A stretch of 16,868 nucleotides of DNA from CAZNLL01 sp964573885 (GCA_964573885.1 CAZNLL010000089.1:1-16868); one strand, 5' to 3'; counted from the first letter of the stretch, positions 1 through 7,478 are shown. A program made the numbers and translations. Notes: generated by a model not told the origin, from the letters alone.

Positions 1-54
1 GTTTTTACGGAAGTTATATGTCTAGAAACTGAATGCGTTTGCAATAACGGGGTT
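1..54 (-). repeat. 54-bp leader repeat, copy A (inverted relative to 7709-7762)
   Basis: Bases 1-54 match the reverse complement of 7709-7762 at about 50 of 54 positions, including the block TGCAATAACGGGGTT. Read on the minus strand, it begins right after the -10-like hexamer TAAAAT (56-61), so it would be the very start of a transcript running off the left edge. Both copies keep a GTTAT...ATAAC pair that could base-pair. The repeat may extend beyond the window start. It could be a shared 5' leader, a small RNA family or one end of an inverted repeat; no coding sense is apparent. Confidence 0.7.
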
Positions 55-55
55 T

Positions 56-102
56 ATTTTAGAACATGCTCAGAAAGAGGGAATAGGGTATAGCCTGTAT
101 TT
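56..102 (-). promoter_or_regulatory. Shared 25-bp promoter element, copy 1, with -10 TAAAAT
   Basis: On the minus strand, 102 to 78 begins AAATACAGG and matches the family consensus at about 18 of 25 bases. Its terminal hexamer TTCCCT (-35 position) is 16 bases from TAAAAT (61 to 56). It reads leftward out of the window, through the 54-bp repeat. Confidence 0.55.
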
Positions 103-190
103 CCGGTACCAAAGACCGGCGGCAAGAGGAATTTCATGGCGTCTGCTTATTAAGTATTAGGAATCCGAAAGTCCTTATCAGGCCTATTTT

Positions 191-239
191 AAATACATGA
201 TCCACCCCATGGTCTCTGACAGGGTGTTTCTCTTATAAA
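191..239 (+). promoter_or_regulatory. Shared 25-bp promoter element, copy 2, with -10 TATAAA
   Basis: 191-215 begins AAATACATGAT and keeps ACCCCAT, about 18 of 25 consensus bases. The hexamer TGGTCT (210-215) is 18 bases from TATAAA at 234-239. It faces the DUF5335 gene, whose start is 185 bases downstream, a longer leader than at most other copies. Confidence 0.5.
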
Positions 240-399
240 GAAAAGAAAATATGGAATTTATTTTGAGCTTTTACAAATGACCCCAAGGTTGCAAAAGCCG
301 TGAAGGCTGAAGATATTAGCCGTTGCGGGTGAAAGGAAGGGTAAAGCTCAGGTAAGGGAAGAGAAAACCCAACAACACAACATAAGGAGGTAAGAGATC

Positions 400-738
400 A
401 TGCCTACAATCAAACTTGATCCTTCCAGATGGACCGAATACTTTGATAATTTCTCCCAACATCTCCAGTCGAGGCTCGTGGAAATCGAAGTCGCCTCCCT
501 GGATATCGGAGATCAGGATGTTGCAGAGTGGATTCCCCTTACGGGTATCAGCTATGACCCTAAAGATAATGTCTTGATGGTAAGGACCGAACCCATTAAC
601 CACATGATTCACAGACCCAGAGAGATCCATATAGAGGAAGGGCCTGAAGGCATTCACCACATGGAGGTCATAGGCCAAGAAGGCGATAAACAGATCATTA
701 AGTTCAAAGACATCCTAAAATTGCCGGAGGCCACCTAG
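400..738 (+). CDS. DUF5335 family protein
   Basis: This 112-residue, soluble, acidic protein matches the DUF5335 family as I remember it: a short N-terminal helix (KLDPSRWTEYFDNFS), then alternating strands with conserved segments such as WIPLTGISYDPKDN and IEEGPEGIHHMEV. No catalytic motif, signal peptide or membrane segment is visible, and the family has no established function that I know of. The start is secure: a perfect AAGGAGGT ribosome-binding site (383-390) precedes the ATG. It is followed 62 bases later by the gene at 801 on the same strand, so the two are probably co-transcribed from the element at 191-239. Small DUF5335-type proteins often sit with stress genes, which fits this neighbourhood, but that role is inference. 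Confidence 0.85.
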   Translation: MPTIKLDPSRWTEYFDNFSQHLQSRLVEIEVASLDIGDQDVAEWIPLTGISYDPKDNVLMVRTEPINHMIHRPREIHIEEGPEGIHHMEVIGQEGDKQIIKFKDILKLPEAT

Positions 739-800
739 GACGAATCAGGGCCAAAGCTCCGACCCCTATGGATGAGAGGTTAGTGAGGATGTTATGACCC

Positions 801-1961
801 ATGGATACCATTTCTAAAGTCAAAGAAATCATGACCTATTTCGCCGAGGCCACCGGGCTATCCGGCGAGCAGGAGCCTCCTCGAAGGTACTTGTGGACGG
901 ATGCTTTCGGAGTCTGCAATTTTTTGGAGCTTTACCGGGTGACCGGGGATGAAGGCTGGCGGCAGCTGGCCCTTCGCCTGGTCGAGCAAGTCCATCACAC
1001 GCTGGGCCGGCACCGTGAAGACGATCCAAGAACCGGGTGGATCAGCGGCCTCAGCGAGGAGGAAGGCAGGCGGCATCCTACAATGGGTGGTTTAAGGATC
1101 GGTAAGGAGATGAAGGAGCGGGGTCCCTCCGAGCCTTTTGACGAGAGAATGGAATGGGATCGGGACGGTCAATACTATCACTATTTGACCAAATGGATGC
1201 ATGCCCTGAACCGGGTCAGCCGGGTGACAGGAGAGCCGGAGTTTAACGGGTGGGCCATAGAGCTTGCAAAGGCCGCCCATTCGGGGTTTGTTCATACTCT
1301 AGGGGACGGTTCCAGGGGGATGTTCTGGAAGATGAGCATCGACCTCTCTTATCCCCTGGTTCCCGCCATGGGCCAGCATGACCCCCTGGATGGTTTTATC
1401 ACCTATACCCAGTTGCAGGCAACCGCGGAAGAGTTTTCCCAGAGTACCCGGTATGATCTCCACAGGGAAATCGCCGATATAAAGGCCATGTGTTCAGGCA
1501 AGAGCTGGGTAACGGATGACCCTCTGGGCCTGGGGGGGCTGCTCTCCGATGCCTACAAAATCACCCAATTAAACATCGAGGGGAGATTTCCGGAAAGTGA
1601 ATTGGTATCGGATCTCTTAGACGCCTCCCTGTCGGGTTTAAGCTCCTATTCAAAGAGTCCTTTTTTGAGCCTTCCCGCCGAGTATCGTCTGGCCTTCAGA
1701 GAATTGGGGCTCTCGATAGGCCTGCATGCCGTGGAGCGGATGGAACGGCTAATAACAGAAAAGCCGGACCTGTTTCCCGAAAACCAACAACTCTCTTCTA
1801 GGATTGAGCGATTTGGGCCTTATAGGGATTTGGGGCAAAGAATCGAGAAATTTTGGCTTGCCCCCCAGAACAGGGAGGCGCCGACCTGGATGGAGCACCG
1901 GGATATTAACGGGGTCATGCTGGCCACAAGCCTGGCCCCGGATGGGTATCTGGAATGGTAG
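801..1961 (+). CDS. Uncharacterised alpha-helical (six-hairpin-like) protein
   Basis: I do not recognise a named family for this 386-residue protein. It has no signal peptide or membrane helix, so it is probably cytoplasmic. Repeated helical segments with the pattern aromatic-L-x-K-W and 'RVTGE/D' (RVTGDEGW near residue 48, RVTGEPEFNGWA near 140) resemble the (alpha/alpha)6 barrel of six-hairpin glycosidases and N-acylglucosamine 2-epimerases. Residues such as W-D-R-D-G-Q-Y-Y-H-Y near 121, H-D-P-L-D near 195 and the C-terminal W-M-E-H-R-D could line a pocket. The start at 801 is fixed by an in-frame TGA at 795-797. A weak GAGG lies about 12 bases upstream. It probably shares a transcript with DUF5335. 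A sugar-acting enzyme is possible but unproven. Confidence 0.75.
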   Translation: MDTISKVKEIMTYFAEATGLSGEQEPPRRYLWTDAFGVCNFLELYRVTGDEGWRQLALRLVEQVHHTLGRHREDDPRTGWISGLSEEEGRRHPTMGGLRIGKEMKERGPSEPFDERMEWDRDGQYYHYLTKWMHALNRVSRVTGEPEFNGWAIELAKAAHSGFVHTLGDGSRGMFWKMSIDLSYPLVPAMGQHDPLDGFITYTQLQATAEEFSQSTRYDLHREIADIKAMCSGKSWVTDDPLGLGGLLSDAYKITQLNIEGRFPESELVSDLLDASLSGLSSYSKSPFLSLPAEYRLAFRELGLSIGLHAVERMERLITEKPDLFPENQQLSSRIERFGPYRDLGQRIEKFWLAPQNREAPTWMEHRDINGVMLATSLAPDGYLEW

Positions 1962-1991
1962 GGAAAACCCTTTTCCGGTGCAAGCCGTTCG

Positions 1992-2771
1992 TTAAAGGAG
2001 GGAGCCCAGGGTTTCGGCGTTTGCATACATTTCCATGTTATTAAACATGCAATAGATGGTGTCATGGTCTCCGGACAGGTCCTTGAGTTTCCGGGCCAGT
2101 TCCTTGAGTTCTTGCTTGCTGTAGTCGTAGTTCACGTTGTATTCTTTTTCATTGAGGCCATGGAGGCGGATGTATGCAATTGAATGGTCCGAGAGGGGCT
2201 CTCTTCGCATGAGATCAACAATATGAACAAGGTCCAGGGAGCGGCATACGGCCTTGATCCTCTCCGGAAAATCATTCCAATTGCCCCGAGGTTCCCAGGC
2301 GAGGTTAAGGGATCCTCGAGAGATCTTTTCCGTAAACCGTCTTAAATTGTCTTCATTGGCCTTTGTGCACTTGAATGAGGAAGGGCTCTGAAGCACACAC
2401 ACCCGGGCCTCCAAGGCGTCCGCCCGCGCCTTGGTCTCTTCCCAGGCCTTGATCACGGCTGAATTGGGCCGGAAATCTCCAAAGTATTTTTTCTCTTTTT
2501 CACTTAAGGCGTCTTTTCTCTTCCGCCACGTAGGGCTGTCCGTGGAATGGGTAATGGCCTGCCAGGCCTTAAGGGTGAATTCGAATTCAGGACTGACTTC
2601 TTCCTTCCACCGCTGCGCGGTTTTTACCATGGGAAGCTTGTAAAAGGTGCGGTTGAGTTCCACAACTGCAAAGGCATCCGAATAGGCCTGGAGCTTGCTT
2701 TTGTATTTTTGCTTCCAATTTCCGGGGGGCTGGTAATAACCATATCCACAGGTGCCGATTTTTATTTCCAT
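1992..2771 (-). CDS. DUF72 family protein (YecE-like)
   Basis: This 259-residue soluble protein is a clear DUF72 member: it opens with the hallmark IGTCGYGYYQPPGNW, followed by LQAYSDAFAVVELNRTFYKLP (residues about 28-48), FEFTLKAWQAITH (about 63-75) and the C-terminal YIRLHGLN...YDYSKQELKEL block. The fold is a TIM-barrel-like structure; the reaction is not established, though family members often lie near DNA-repair or Fe-S genes. The ATG at 2771 gives the usual family N terminus. It lies 124 bases downstream of the glycosylase-like gene on the same strand, and a shared promoter element (2873-2897) points at it. Its 3' end converges on the 801-1961 gene with a 30-base gap. Confidence 0.92.
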   Translation of the reverse strand: MEIKIGTCGYGYYQPPGNWKQKYKSKLQAYSDAFAVVELNRTFYKLPMVKTAQRWKEEVSPEFEFTLKAWQAITHSTDSPTWRKRKDALSEKEKKYFGDFRPNSAVIKAWEETKARADALEARVCVLQSPSSFKCTKANEDNLRRFTEKISRGSLNLAWEPRGNWNDFPERIKAVCRSLDLVHIVDLMRREPLSDHSIAYIRLHGLNEKEYNVNYDYSKQELKELARKLKDLSGDHDTIYCMFNNMEMYANAETLGSLL

Positions 2772-2872
2772 GATGATCTCACAATGCCGCCCCTGGTCGT
2801 ATGAGCGGAAAACTTGGGTTTGTACTTCTTGAGAGTATATTTTCTTTAACCCTAAAGGGGTCCGGTCTTCCC

Positions 2873-2897
2873 GGTCAATGGGGGAAATCCCGTATTT
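2873..2897 (-). promoter_or_regulatory. Shared 25-bp promoter element, copy 3, overlapping the end of the upstream gene
   Basis: The minus-strand element begins AAATACGGGATTT and ends CCATTGACC, about 21 of 25 consensus bases. It overlaps the stop codon of the glycosylase-like gene (2896-2898) and its last base is 101 bases upstream of the DUF72 start. A clean -10 box at the expected spacing is not visible. Confidence 0.55.
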
Positions 2898-3369
2898 ATC
2901 CCGTTTTGTCCTTGAGCCCTTTCATTTTACGACTCAGGGTTTCCATGTCTTTTTCGAAACGCTTTTTCACTTTCGGAAAGCGCATGGCGGCTGCAGGATG
3001 ATAGGTCTCGATATATTCAATGCCCTCCATCCGGGGGGACTTCCACGCCACCCGGCCCATGAGGACCACAATTTCAGGATTTATCTCCTTGATTTCTTTT
3101 ACGAGCCGGGGTATCCAGCGCTCGATTTCTTCCGCCGTTGGTTTTCTGTTGGACGGTGTGGGTTCTTTGACCACACTGGTCAGGTATAGTTCATCCCGAC
3201 GGATATCCTTTTCCTTGAGTACCTTATTGAGGTATTGACCTGCTCTCCCCACAAAGGGCCGGTTTTGCTTGACCTCTTCTTTCCCCGGATTTTGCCCTAC
3301 AAGCATGACCCGGGCATTTTGGGGCCCTTCGGAAAGAGGGGGGCGGTTTTGTTTTGATCTGCGGGACAT
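2896..3369 (-). CDS. Uracil-DNA glycosylase superfamily protein, lacking Fe-S cysteines
   Basis: This 157-residue protein has the layout of family 4-type uracil-DNA glycosylases: motif A as GQNPG (residues 25-29, usually GEAPG), the NRPFVGRAGQYLNKVL segment (36-51), LTSVVKEPTPSNRKPT (63-78), VVLMGRVAW (101-109) and the catalytic-site motif HPAAAMR (124-130). Family 4 enzymes normally carry four cysteines binding a 4Fe-4S cluster. This protein has none: the CRPP and C-P-F-L positions read EPTP and WIPRL. It is also shorter than usual. It may remove uracil or another base from DNA, but substrate cannot be told. The ATG at 3369 is preceded by GAGG. It diverges from amrS across a 217-base gap. 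Confidence 0.85.
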   Translation of the reverse strand: MSRRSKQNRPPLSEGPQNARVMLVGQNPGKEEVKQNRPFVGRAGQYLNKVLKEKDIRRDELYLTSVVKEPTPSNRKPTAEEIERWIPRLVKEIKEINPEIVVLMGRVAWKSPRMEGIEYIETYHPAAAMRFPKVKKRFEKDMETLSRKMKGLKDKTG

Positions 3370-3476
3370 ATGGTTGCCTCATGGCAAGGGGTAAACAGAA
3401 AAGGGCGGGCCTTCGCCAGCCATATTAACACAAAAAGGGCCGATAATGTTGTTACCAGCCCCGAAGGGACCGAAAC

Positions 3477-3522
3477 AAATACGGGATTGACCCCATTTAC
3501 CGGAAATCAAGGAAACTATAAC
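3477..3522 (+). promoter_or_regulatory. Shared 25-bp promoter element, copy 4, with -10 TATAAC
   Basis: 3477-3501 matches the consensus at about 24 of 25 bases (GGGATTGACCCCATTTACC in full). The hexamer TTTACC (3496-3501) is 15 bases from TATAAC (3517-3522). The element ends 85 bases before the amrS start codon. Confidence 0.7.
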
Positions 3523-3586
3523 ATACGGGTTTAAACAGATAAAACAAATTCAATGCCCTCTGATTCCCCAAAAAAAAGGAATTATC

Positions 3587-4600
3587 ATGAAAGAAGCCAT
3601 GTTCTATGAAACCCTGTCGGAAGGCAGCGTGCGCTGTGCCCTCTGTAATCATCACTGCAAGATCAAGGACGGCAAAAGGGGCCTATGCGGGGTAAGGGAA
3701 AACCATGACGGGCGTCTTTACAGCCTGGTTTACGGCAAGATGGTTGCCGAGCATATTGATCCCATAGAAAAGAAGCCCTTGTTTCATTTTTTCCCCGGAT
3801 CGGCGGCCTATTCCATTGGGACCATGGGGTGTAACTTCCGGTGCACCTACTGTCAAAACTTTGAGATCTCTCAATATCCGAGAGAAAATGGGGCCAAGAT
3901 TATCGGTGAGAGTGTGACATCCGAAGAGATAGTGTCGGCCGCAAAAGCGGGTGGGTGCCAGAGCATCGCCTATACTTACACCGAACCGACCATATTTTAC
4001 GAGTTCGCTTATGATACGGCCGTGCTGGCCCAAAAGGAAGGGATCAGAAATGTATTTGTCAGCAATGGTTATATGAGCAAAGAGGCGGCAAAGCACCTTG
4101 CTCCCTATTTGGACGCCATTAACATAGACCTGAAATCCTTTACTGAAACCTTCTACAAAGAAATTTGCGGGGCCCGCCTTGAACCGGTGCTGGAGACGAT
4201 CCAGCTCATGAGGGATCTGGGTGTCTGGGTGGAGGTGACTAACCTCATCATTCCAGATCTGAATGATGCACAGGACAATTTGCAGGCAATTGCCCGGTTC
4301 CTGAAGGGGGTTGGAGAGGTAATCCCGTGGCATATCACGCGGTTTTACCCGGCCTTCAAGTTGCTCAATCCCCCGCCCACTCCTGTCCAGGTGCTTCGCC
4401 AGACGAGAAAGATGGGGTTGGATCAGGGACTCAGATACGTCTACGGAGGTAATTTGCCGGGCGATGAGGATGAAAACACTTATTGCTATAACTGTGGGGC
4501 GGTACTTATCAGACGGCGCAACCTGAGCTTGGAGCAGAACCTGGTGGAAAAGGGAAAATGCCCCGAGTGTGGAAAGCCCATAGACGGTGTGGGGCTGTGA
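3587..4600 (+). CDS. amrS: AmmeMemoRadiSam system radical SAM enzyme
   Basis: This 337-residue protein has the full AmrS layout. An N-terminal cysteine cluster (C17, C20, C24, C34; RCALCNHHCKI...GLCGVREN) precedes the radical-SAM cluster motif CNFRCTYC (C82, C86, C89), which binds a 4Fe-4S cluster and S-adenosylmethionine. The IEKKPLFHFFPGS and NLIIPDLND segments are characteristic. A C-terminal CYNCG...CPECG pair could bind zinc. The older label 'pyruvate formate-lyase activating enzyme' is usually given to the same proteins, but AmrS fits better. Its partners AmrA (AMMECR1-like) and AmrB (Memo) are not in this window. The ATG has an AAAGGA site nine bases upstream and a shared promoter element. 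The substrate is unknown. Confidence 0.93.
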   Translation: MKEAMFYETLSEGSVRCALCNHHCKIKDGKRGLCGVRENHDGRLYSLVYGKMVAEHIDPIEKKPLFHFFPGSAAYSIGTMGCNFRCTYCQNFEISQYPRENGAKIIGESVTSEEIVSAAKAGGCQSIAYTYTEPTIFYEFAYDTAVLAQKEGIRNVFVSNGYMSKEAAKHLAPYLDAINIDLKSFTETFYKEICGARLEPVLETIQLMRDLGVWVEVTNLIIPDLNDAQDNLQAIARFLKGVGEVIPWHITRFYPAFKLLNPPPTPVQVLRQTRKMGLDQGLRYVYGGNLPGDEDENTYCYNCGAVLIRRRNLSLEQNLVEKGKCPECGKPIDGVGL

Positions 4601-4617
4601 GATGAAAAACTCCCGCC

Positions 4618-5865
4618 TTAACCGATCCTCGGCCACAGGACCAACAACAACCCTCCGCCGGCGATGGAAAGGCCGAAGGCAAGGGATATCCTTTTAAGTA
4701 ATTCTCGTGGACCTAATAGGGCTACGATACCGCCTTTAAACACGAGGTTAGAAAGGGCACCCAACAGGATCATCCGGCAGCCCGTATCCATGTTAAGACG
4801 GTCGGAGTTGATAAGGTGAGTCACGGACAGGGTAATGGCGTCCATGTCCGTTAATCCGGAGAGGGCCGCGACCACATAGAGCCCCTTGTCACTGAAATGC
4901 TCTTTGGCCGCGGCTACCGCAAAAAGCACCACCACGTACAAGGCCCCGAAGACCATGGCGGTTTTCAGGTTTGAAGGATTCTTATCCAAAGGAAAGGCCC
5001 TTTTTTCCGAAAGGCCCCGGAGGTATAACCCGCCGCAGACAGCACCCATGAGGAGGACCATAATGAAAAGAAGGGGGGCGAGATGGGGGAGGATCTCAGG
5101 TCCCACCACGGCAACCTCAAAGCTTACCCGGAAAAAAACGATGGTTGAAGCGATCATGATGACAACTGCCGCCAGGGGAGCTGTTTTGGTGTGTTTGGAT
5201 GAACCTTGTGCATAACTGACTGTTGTGGCCGTGCTGGAAATAATGCCCCCGAGGATGCCGCTCAACAGAGTGCCCGCCTTTGTCCCCAGCAGTTTGTAGA
5301 TCATATACCCCCCAACGCTGAGGCCGACGATGAGAACAACCATCAACCAGGTATGAAAGGGATTAAAGACCCCGAAAGGACCATAGGTCTTATTGGGCAG
5401 GACGGGCAGAATGACCAGGGCAAGAAGGACGAACTGGATAATAGACCTGATTTCCGGTTCACCGATCTGCTTCACAAATGTATGCATGGGTTCCTTCCAG
5501 TGAAGCAGTACGGCAACACATCCACTCATGACAATGGCCACGACTTGCATCTCCAGGGCCAGGACCCCTCCGACCAGATACATCAAAAGGGCCGCCACGT
5601 TGGTGGTGATCCCCGGTGTTATCTCTCCGGAGCGAAACTTGATCAGGCTTCCAATGGCGAGTACACCCGCCAGGGAGATCAGGCCGGCTGCCGGCACCCA
5701 ACCCCCGAAATTCAGGCCCAGATGGGTGCAAAGATTACCCAAGGGTGGGATCAGGGCGAAACTGCGAATTCCGGCCACATGGGCGGGGCCCCACTCGCGC
5801 TGGAATCCCACAAGCAGTCCCAGTCCTAAAGAAAGGGCAATCTGTTGGAGCAAATTTATATCCAC
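4618..5865 (-). CDS. MgtC/SapB family membrane protein with DUF4010 domain
   Basis: This 415-residue inner-membrane protein has about eleven hydrophobic helices. The N-terminal third is an MgtC/SapB domain: GLGLLVGFQREW (residues about 14-25), AGIRSFALI and the TPGITTNVAALLMYLVGG segment. The rest matches DUF4010, including GGIISSTATTVSYA and LSGLTDMDAITLSVTHL. MgtC proteins are linked to magnesium limitation and modulation of membrane ATPase activity in other bacteria; the function of this two-domain form is not established. The start is a GTG with only a weak purine stretch upstream, so it could lie a few codons later. It converges on amrS with a 17-base gap. A GC-rich hairpin and degenerate repeats lie upstream; no shared promoter element is visible there. 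Confidence 0.9.
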   Translation of the reverse strand: MDINLLQQIALSLGLGLLVGFQREWGPAHVAGIRSFALIPPLGNLCTHLGLNFGGWVPAAGLISLAGVLAIGSLIKFRSGEITPGITTNVAALLMYLVGGVLALEMQVVAIVMSGCVAVLLHWKEPMHTFVKQIGEPEIRSIIQFVLLALVILPVLPNKTYGPFGVFNPFHTWLMVVLIVGLSVGGYMIYKLLGTKAGTLLSGILGGIISSTATTVSYAQGSSKHTKTAPLAAVVIMIASTIVFFRVSFEVAVVGPEILPHLAPLLFIMVLLMGAVCGGLYLRGLSEKRAFPLDKNPSNLKTAMVFGALYVVVLFAVAAAKEHFSDKGLYVVAALSGLTDMDAITLSVTHLINSDRLNMDTGCRMILLGALSNLVFKGGIVALLGPRELLKRISLAFGLSIAGGGLLLVLWPRIG

Positions 5866-5918
5866 CGGAGACCAATCCTTTTTTACATCTCAGGTCTGAG
5901 GATTCAAGGATTCGGGTG

Positions 5919-5934
5919 GCGGCGCAAGCGCCGC
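5919..5934. repeat. Small perfect hairpin upstream of the MgtC/DUF4010 gene
   Basis: GCGGCGC-AA-GCGCCGC is a perfect inverted repeat with a two-base centre. No T-run follows on either strand, so it is not a standard terminator. It lies 54 bases upstream of the GTG start and could sit in the leader of that gene. Confidence 0.4.
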
Positions 5935-5973
5935 GGTATTGGTGTGCGCAGCTGCCTGTATGGGGCAGTGGTC

Positions 5974-6009
5974 TAATACCTAATACCCAGTAACCAATAC
6001 CCAAGTTGA
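5974..6009. repeat. 36-bp direct repeat, copy 1 (other copy 9061-9096)
   Basis: This block, containing AATACCCAGTAACCAATA and CCAAGTTGA, matches 9061-9096 at 33 of 36 positions in the same orientation. Both copies sit in gaps between minus-strand genes. No coding function is evident. Confidence 0.7.
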
Positions 6010-6075
6010 CTGATCATTTATCTCTAGACCCTTGGACTCGTTGATCCGTCGACTCCTTGACCTCTTCACCATACC

Positions 6076-6111
6076 AACGATCTAAACGATCCTAACGATC
6101 TAAACGCTCCC
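6076..6111. repeat. 9-bp tandem repeat (AACGATCNN), four units
   Basis: Four consecutive 9-bp units: AACGATCTA, AACGATCCT, AACGATCTA, AACGCTCCC. A three-unit version ending in the same variant unit (AACGCTCCT) occurs at 9257-9283, so the two arrays differ by one unit. Confidence 0.7.
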
Positions 6112-6121
6112 AACCCACATC

Positions 6122-6916
6122 TCATATCCGTTCTTGACATCGAGGACAATAATAGGCCGAGCGTCCCCCGGTCTTTGTTTTTTCAATCCCGCCTTTACAT
6201 TTCGGGCAGGTCCTGTCGCCCCGGCGATGGGGCATAATAAAGGAGGCGGGGAAGCGGGAGGGGTCCGCGTGCGCTTCTATGGCGGCCTTAAGCACGCTTT
6301 CCGCCTGGTTATAAAGACGCGCTATTTCATCATCATTTAATTCTTTACTTTTGGTGTCCGGATGTATGCCTGCCTGGAAGAGGATTTCATCGGAGTAGAT
6401 ATTGCCGATCCCGGCTATGTATTTTTGGTTCATGAGGGCGGATTTAACGGCAGAGGCGGTATTCTTAAGGATATGCTTGAAGCGATCCAGGTTGAAACCG
6501 GGTTTCAGGGCGTCCAGACCCAACTGCCTTTCTTCGGCAAACAGCCCGGGATCCTCGGTCAGGGTGATCTCACCCAGTTTTCTCTGGCAATCATAGGCCA
6601 GGTGGTAACCATTGGAAAAGCGGATAAGGAGCCTGTTATGGGCCGGCTCCTTGGTGGGATCCTTGAAATAGGTGACAAAGCCGGTCATGCCGAAATGGAG
6701 AACAAGCCAGGTGGTGTTTTCTGTCTTAAGAAAGAGATACTTGCCGTGCCGGTCTGCAGAAACAAATTGGTGGCCTTCTAAGGCCTTTTTTATCTCTCGA
6801 CCGGACACATTTTTCAGCATATCCTTGCTGCGTATCTCAACCGCATCCATTTTTTTATGAAGAGCGGTGGACTCCACATACTGCTTGAAGACCTCTACAT
6901 CCGGCAATTCAGGCAC
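6122..6916 (-). CDS. mutM: Fpg/Nei family DNA glycosylase/AP lyase
   Basis: This 264-residue protein removes oxidised bases from DNA and cuts the backbone. It starts PELPDVE after the initiator, giving the catalytic proline (residue 2) and glutamate (3); most Fpg proteins read PELPEVE. K59 (RHGKYLF) and M77 (HFGMTG) fit the active site and base-flipping wedge. The H2TH motif runs about 160-186 (LMNQKYIAGIGNIYSDEILFQAGIHP). The C-terminal zinc finger has C237, C240, C257, C260 and the arginine R252 (GGRSAYYCPRCQ). The usual DPRRFG loop reads CQRKLG (110-115), so damage preference may differ from classical Fpg. The start is GTG, five bases after a strong AGGAGG-type site. It lies 115 bases downstream of hsp20. 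Confidence 0.9.
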   Translation of the reverse strand: MPELPDVEVFKQYVESTALHKKMDAVEIRSKDMLKNVSGREIKKALEGHQFVSADRHGKYLFLKTENTTWLVLHFGMTGFVTYFKDPTKEPAHNRLLIRFSNGYHLAYDCQRKLGEITLTEDPGLFAEERQLGLDALKPGFNLDRFKHILKNTASAVKSALMNQKYIAGIGNIYSDEILFQAGIHPDTKSKELNDDEIARLYNQAESVLKAAIEAHADPSRFPASFIMPHRRGDRTCPKCKGGIEKTKTGGRSAYYCPRCQERI

Positions 6917-7005
6917 GATGTCCCTCCTTTATTCTTGGTGGAGAATAAATGCTGGTCTCAAGAAAGTCCAGTATGAATGAATCCACCGCCTTTCCATTGT
7001 TTTTT

Positions 7006-7042
7006 AGACATCCCGGGGAGATACGACCCGGTTACGATGTCT
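7006..7042 (-). terminator. Stem-loop at the hsp20 stop codon
   Basis: AGACATC (7006-7012) pairs with GATGTCT (7036-7042), and inside it CCGGG (7013-7017) pairs with CCCGG (7027-7031), leaving a nine-base loop and a four-base bulge. The structure spans the hsp20 stop codon. The T-run lies on the wrong side for an intrinsic terminator on the minus strand, so it may protect the 3' end or attenuate read-through into the glycosylase gene. Confidence 0.35.
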
Positions 7043-7478
7043 TAATCTCGATCTTCTTTTGCCTGCTTTCTTCGGTTTTGGGTATATTGATAGTAAGGAC
7101 ACCATTCTTGAACTGGGCGTCCACCTTGTCACTTTCCACTCCGGCTGGAAGCCTGAAGGAACGCTGAAAGAAGCCGGAATAGCGTTCCCGGCAGTAATGC
7201 CTTTCATCTTTTTGTTCTTCCTCCATCTTTTTTTCACCCCGGAGGGTGAGCATATCCCCGCTTACATCCAGGTCGATATCCTTTGCCTCCAGGCCGGGTA
7301 GTTCAGCCGTTATCTGGACATTCCCGTCCGTTTCCGAAATGTCAACGGATGGGGACCATCCTAAGGCGCGTTGCGCCAACGGAACTTCTCCGATGAATCG
7401 GTTCCAAAGTTCATCCAATTCCCTCCAAAGGGGCCGAATTTCACCGGATCTTCTCCAAGGTGTCAGTTCTAAAGCCAT
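7032..7478 (-). CDS. Hsp20/alpha-crystallin family small heat-shock protein
   Basis: This 148-residue cytoplasmic holdase chaperone binds unfolding proteins during stress. The alpha-crystallin domain runs about residues 42-138: WSPSVDISETDGNVQITAELPGL at its start, then RSFRLPAGV and the hallmark GVLTINIPK. The C-terminal I-E-I motif for oligomer assembly is present in KKIEIKTS, and the N-terminal WRELDELWNRF segment is typical of the bacterial group. The frame is open upstream to 7685, but the ATG at 7478 is chosen because a strong GGAGGGG site lies just before it and the longer frame would run through the promoter element at 7565-7589. It lies 115 bases upstream of the Fpg/Nei gene on the same strand. 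Confidence 0.95.
   Translation of the reverse strand: MALELTPWRRSGEIRPLWRELDELWNRFIGEVPLAQRALGWSPSVDISETDGNVQITAELPGLEAKDIDLDVSGDMLTLRGEKKMEEEQKDERHYCRERYSGFFQRSFRLPAGVESDKVDAQFKNGVLTINIPKTEESRQKKIEIKTS

Larger units (their letters stand above)
1..399. other. Non-coding region holding two divergent promoter elements and a leader repeat
   Basis: No credible gene is visible; the open frame at 316-678 on the minus strand is a shadow of the DUF5335 gene. The stretch holds a 54-bp repeat (1-54), a minus-strand promoter element (79-102, -10 TAAAAT at 56-61) pointing out of the window, and a plus-strand element (191-215, -10 TATAAA at 234-239) pointing at the gene at 400. If the latter is right, the transcript has a leader of about 150 bases. 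Confidence 0.6.

Noticed and set aside
1962..1976. GGAAAA-CCC-TTTTCC as a terminator after the 801-1961 gene
   Set aside because: The stem is only six AT-rich pairs and no T-run follows.
3683..4636. Long open frame of 317 codons on the minus strand opposite amrS
   Set aside because: It lies entirely antisense to a clear radical-SAM gene, shows no recognisable motif and no convincing ribosome-binding site.
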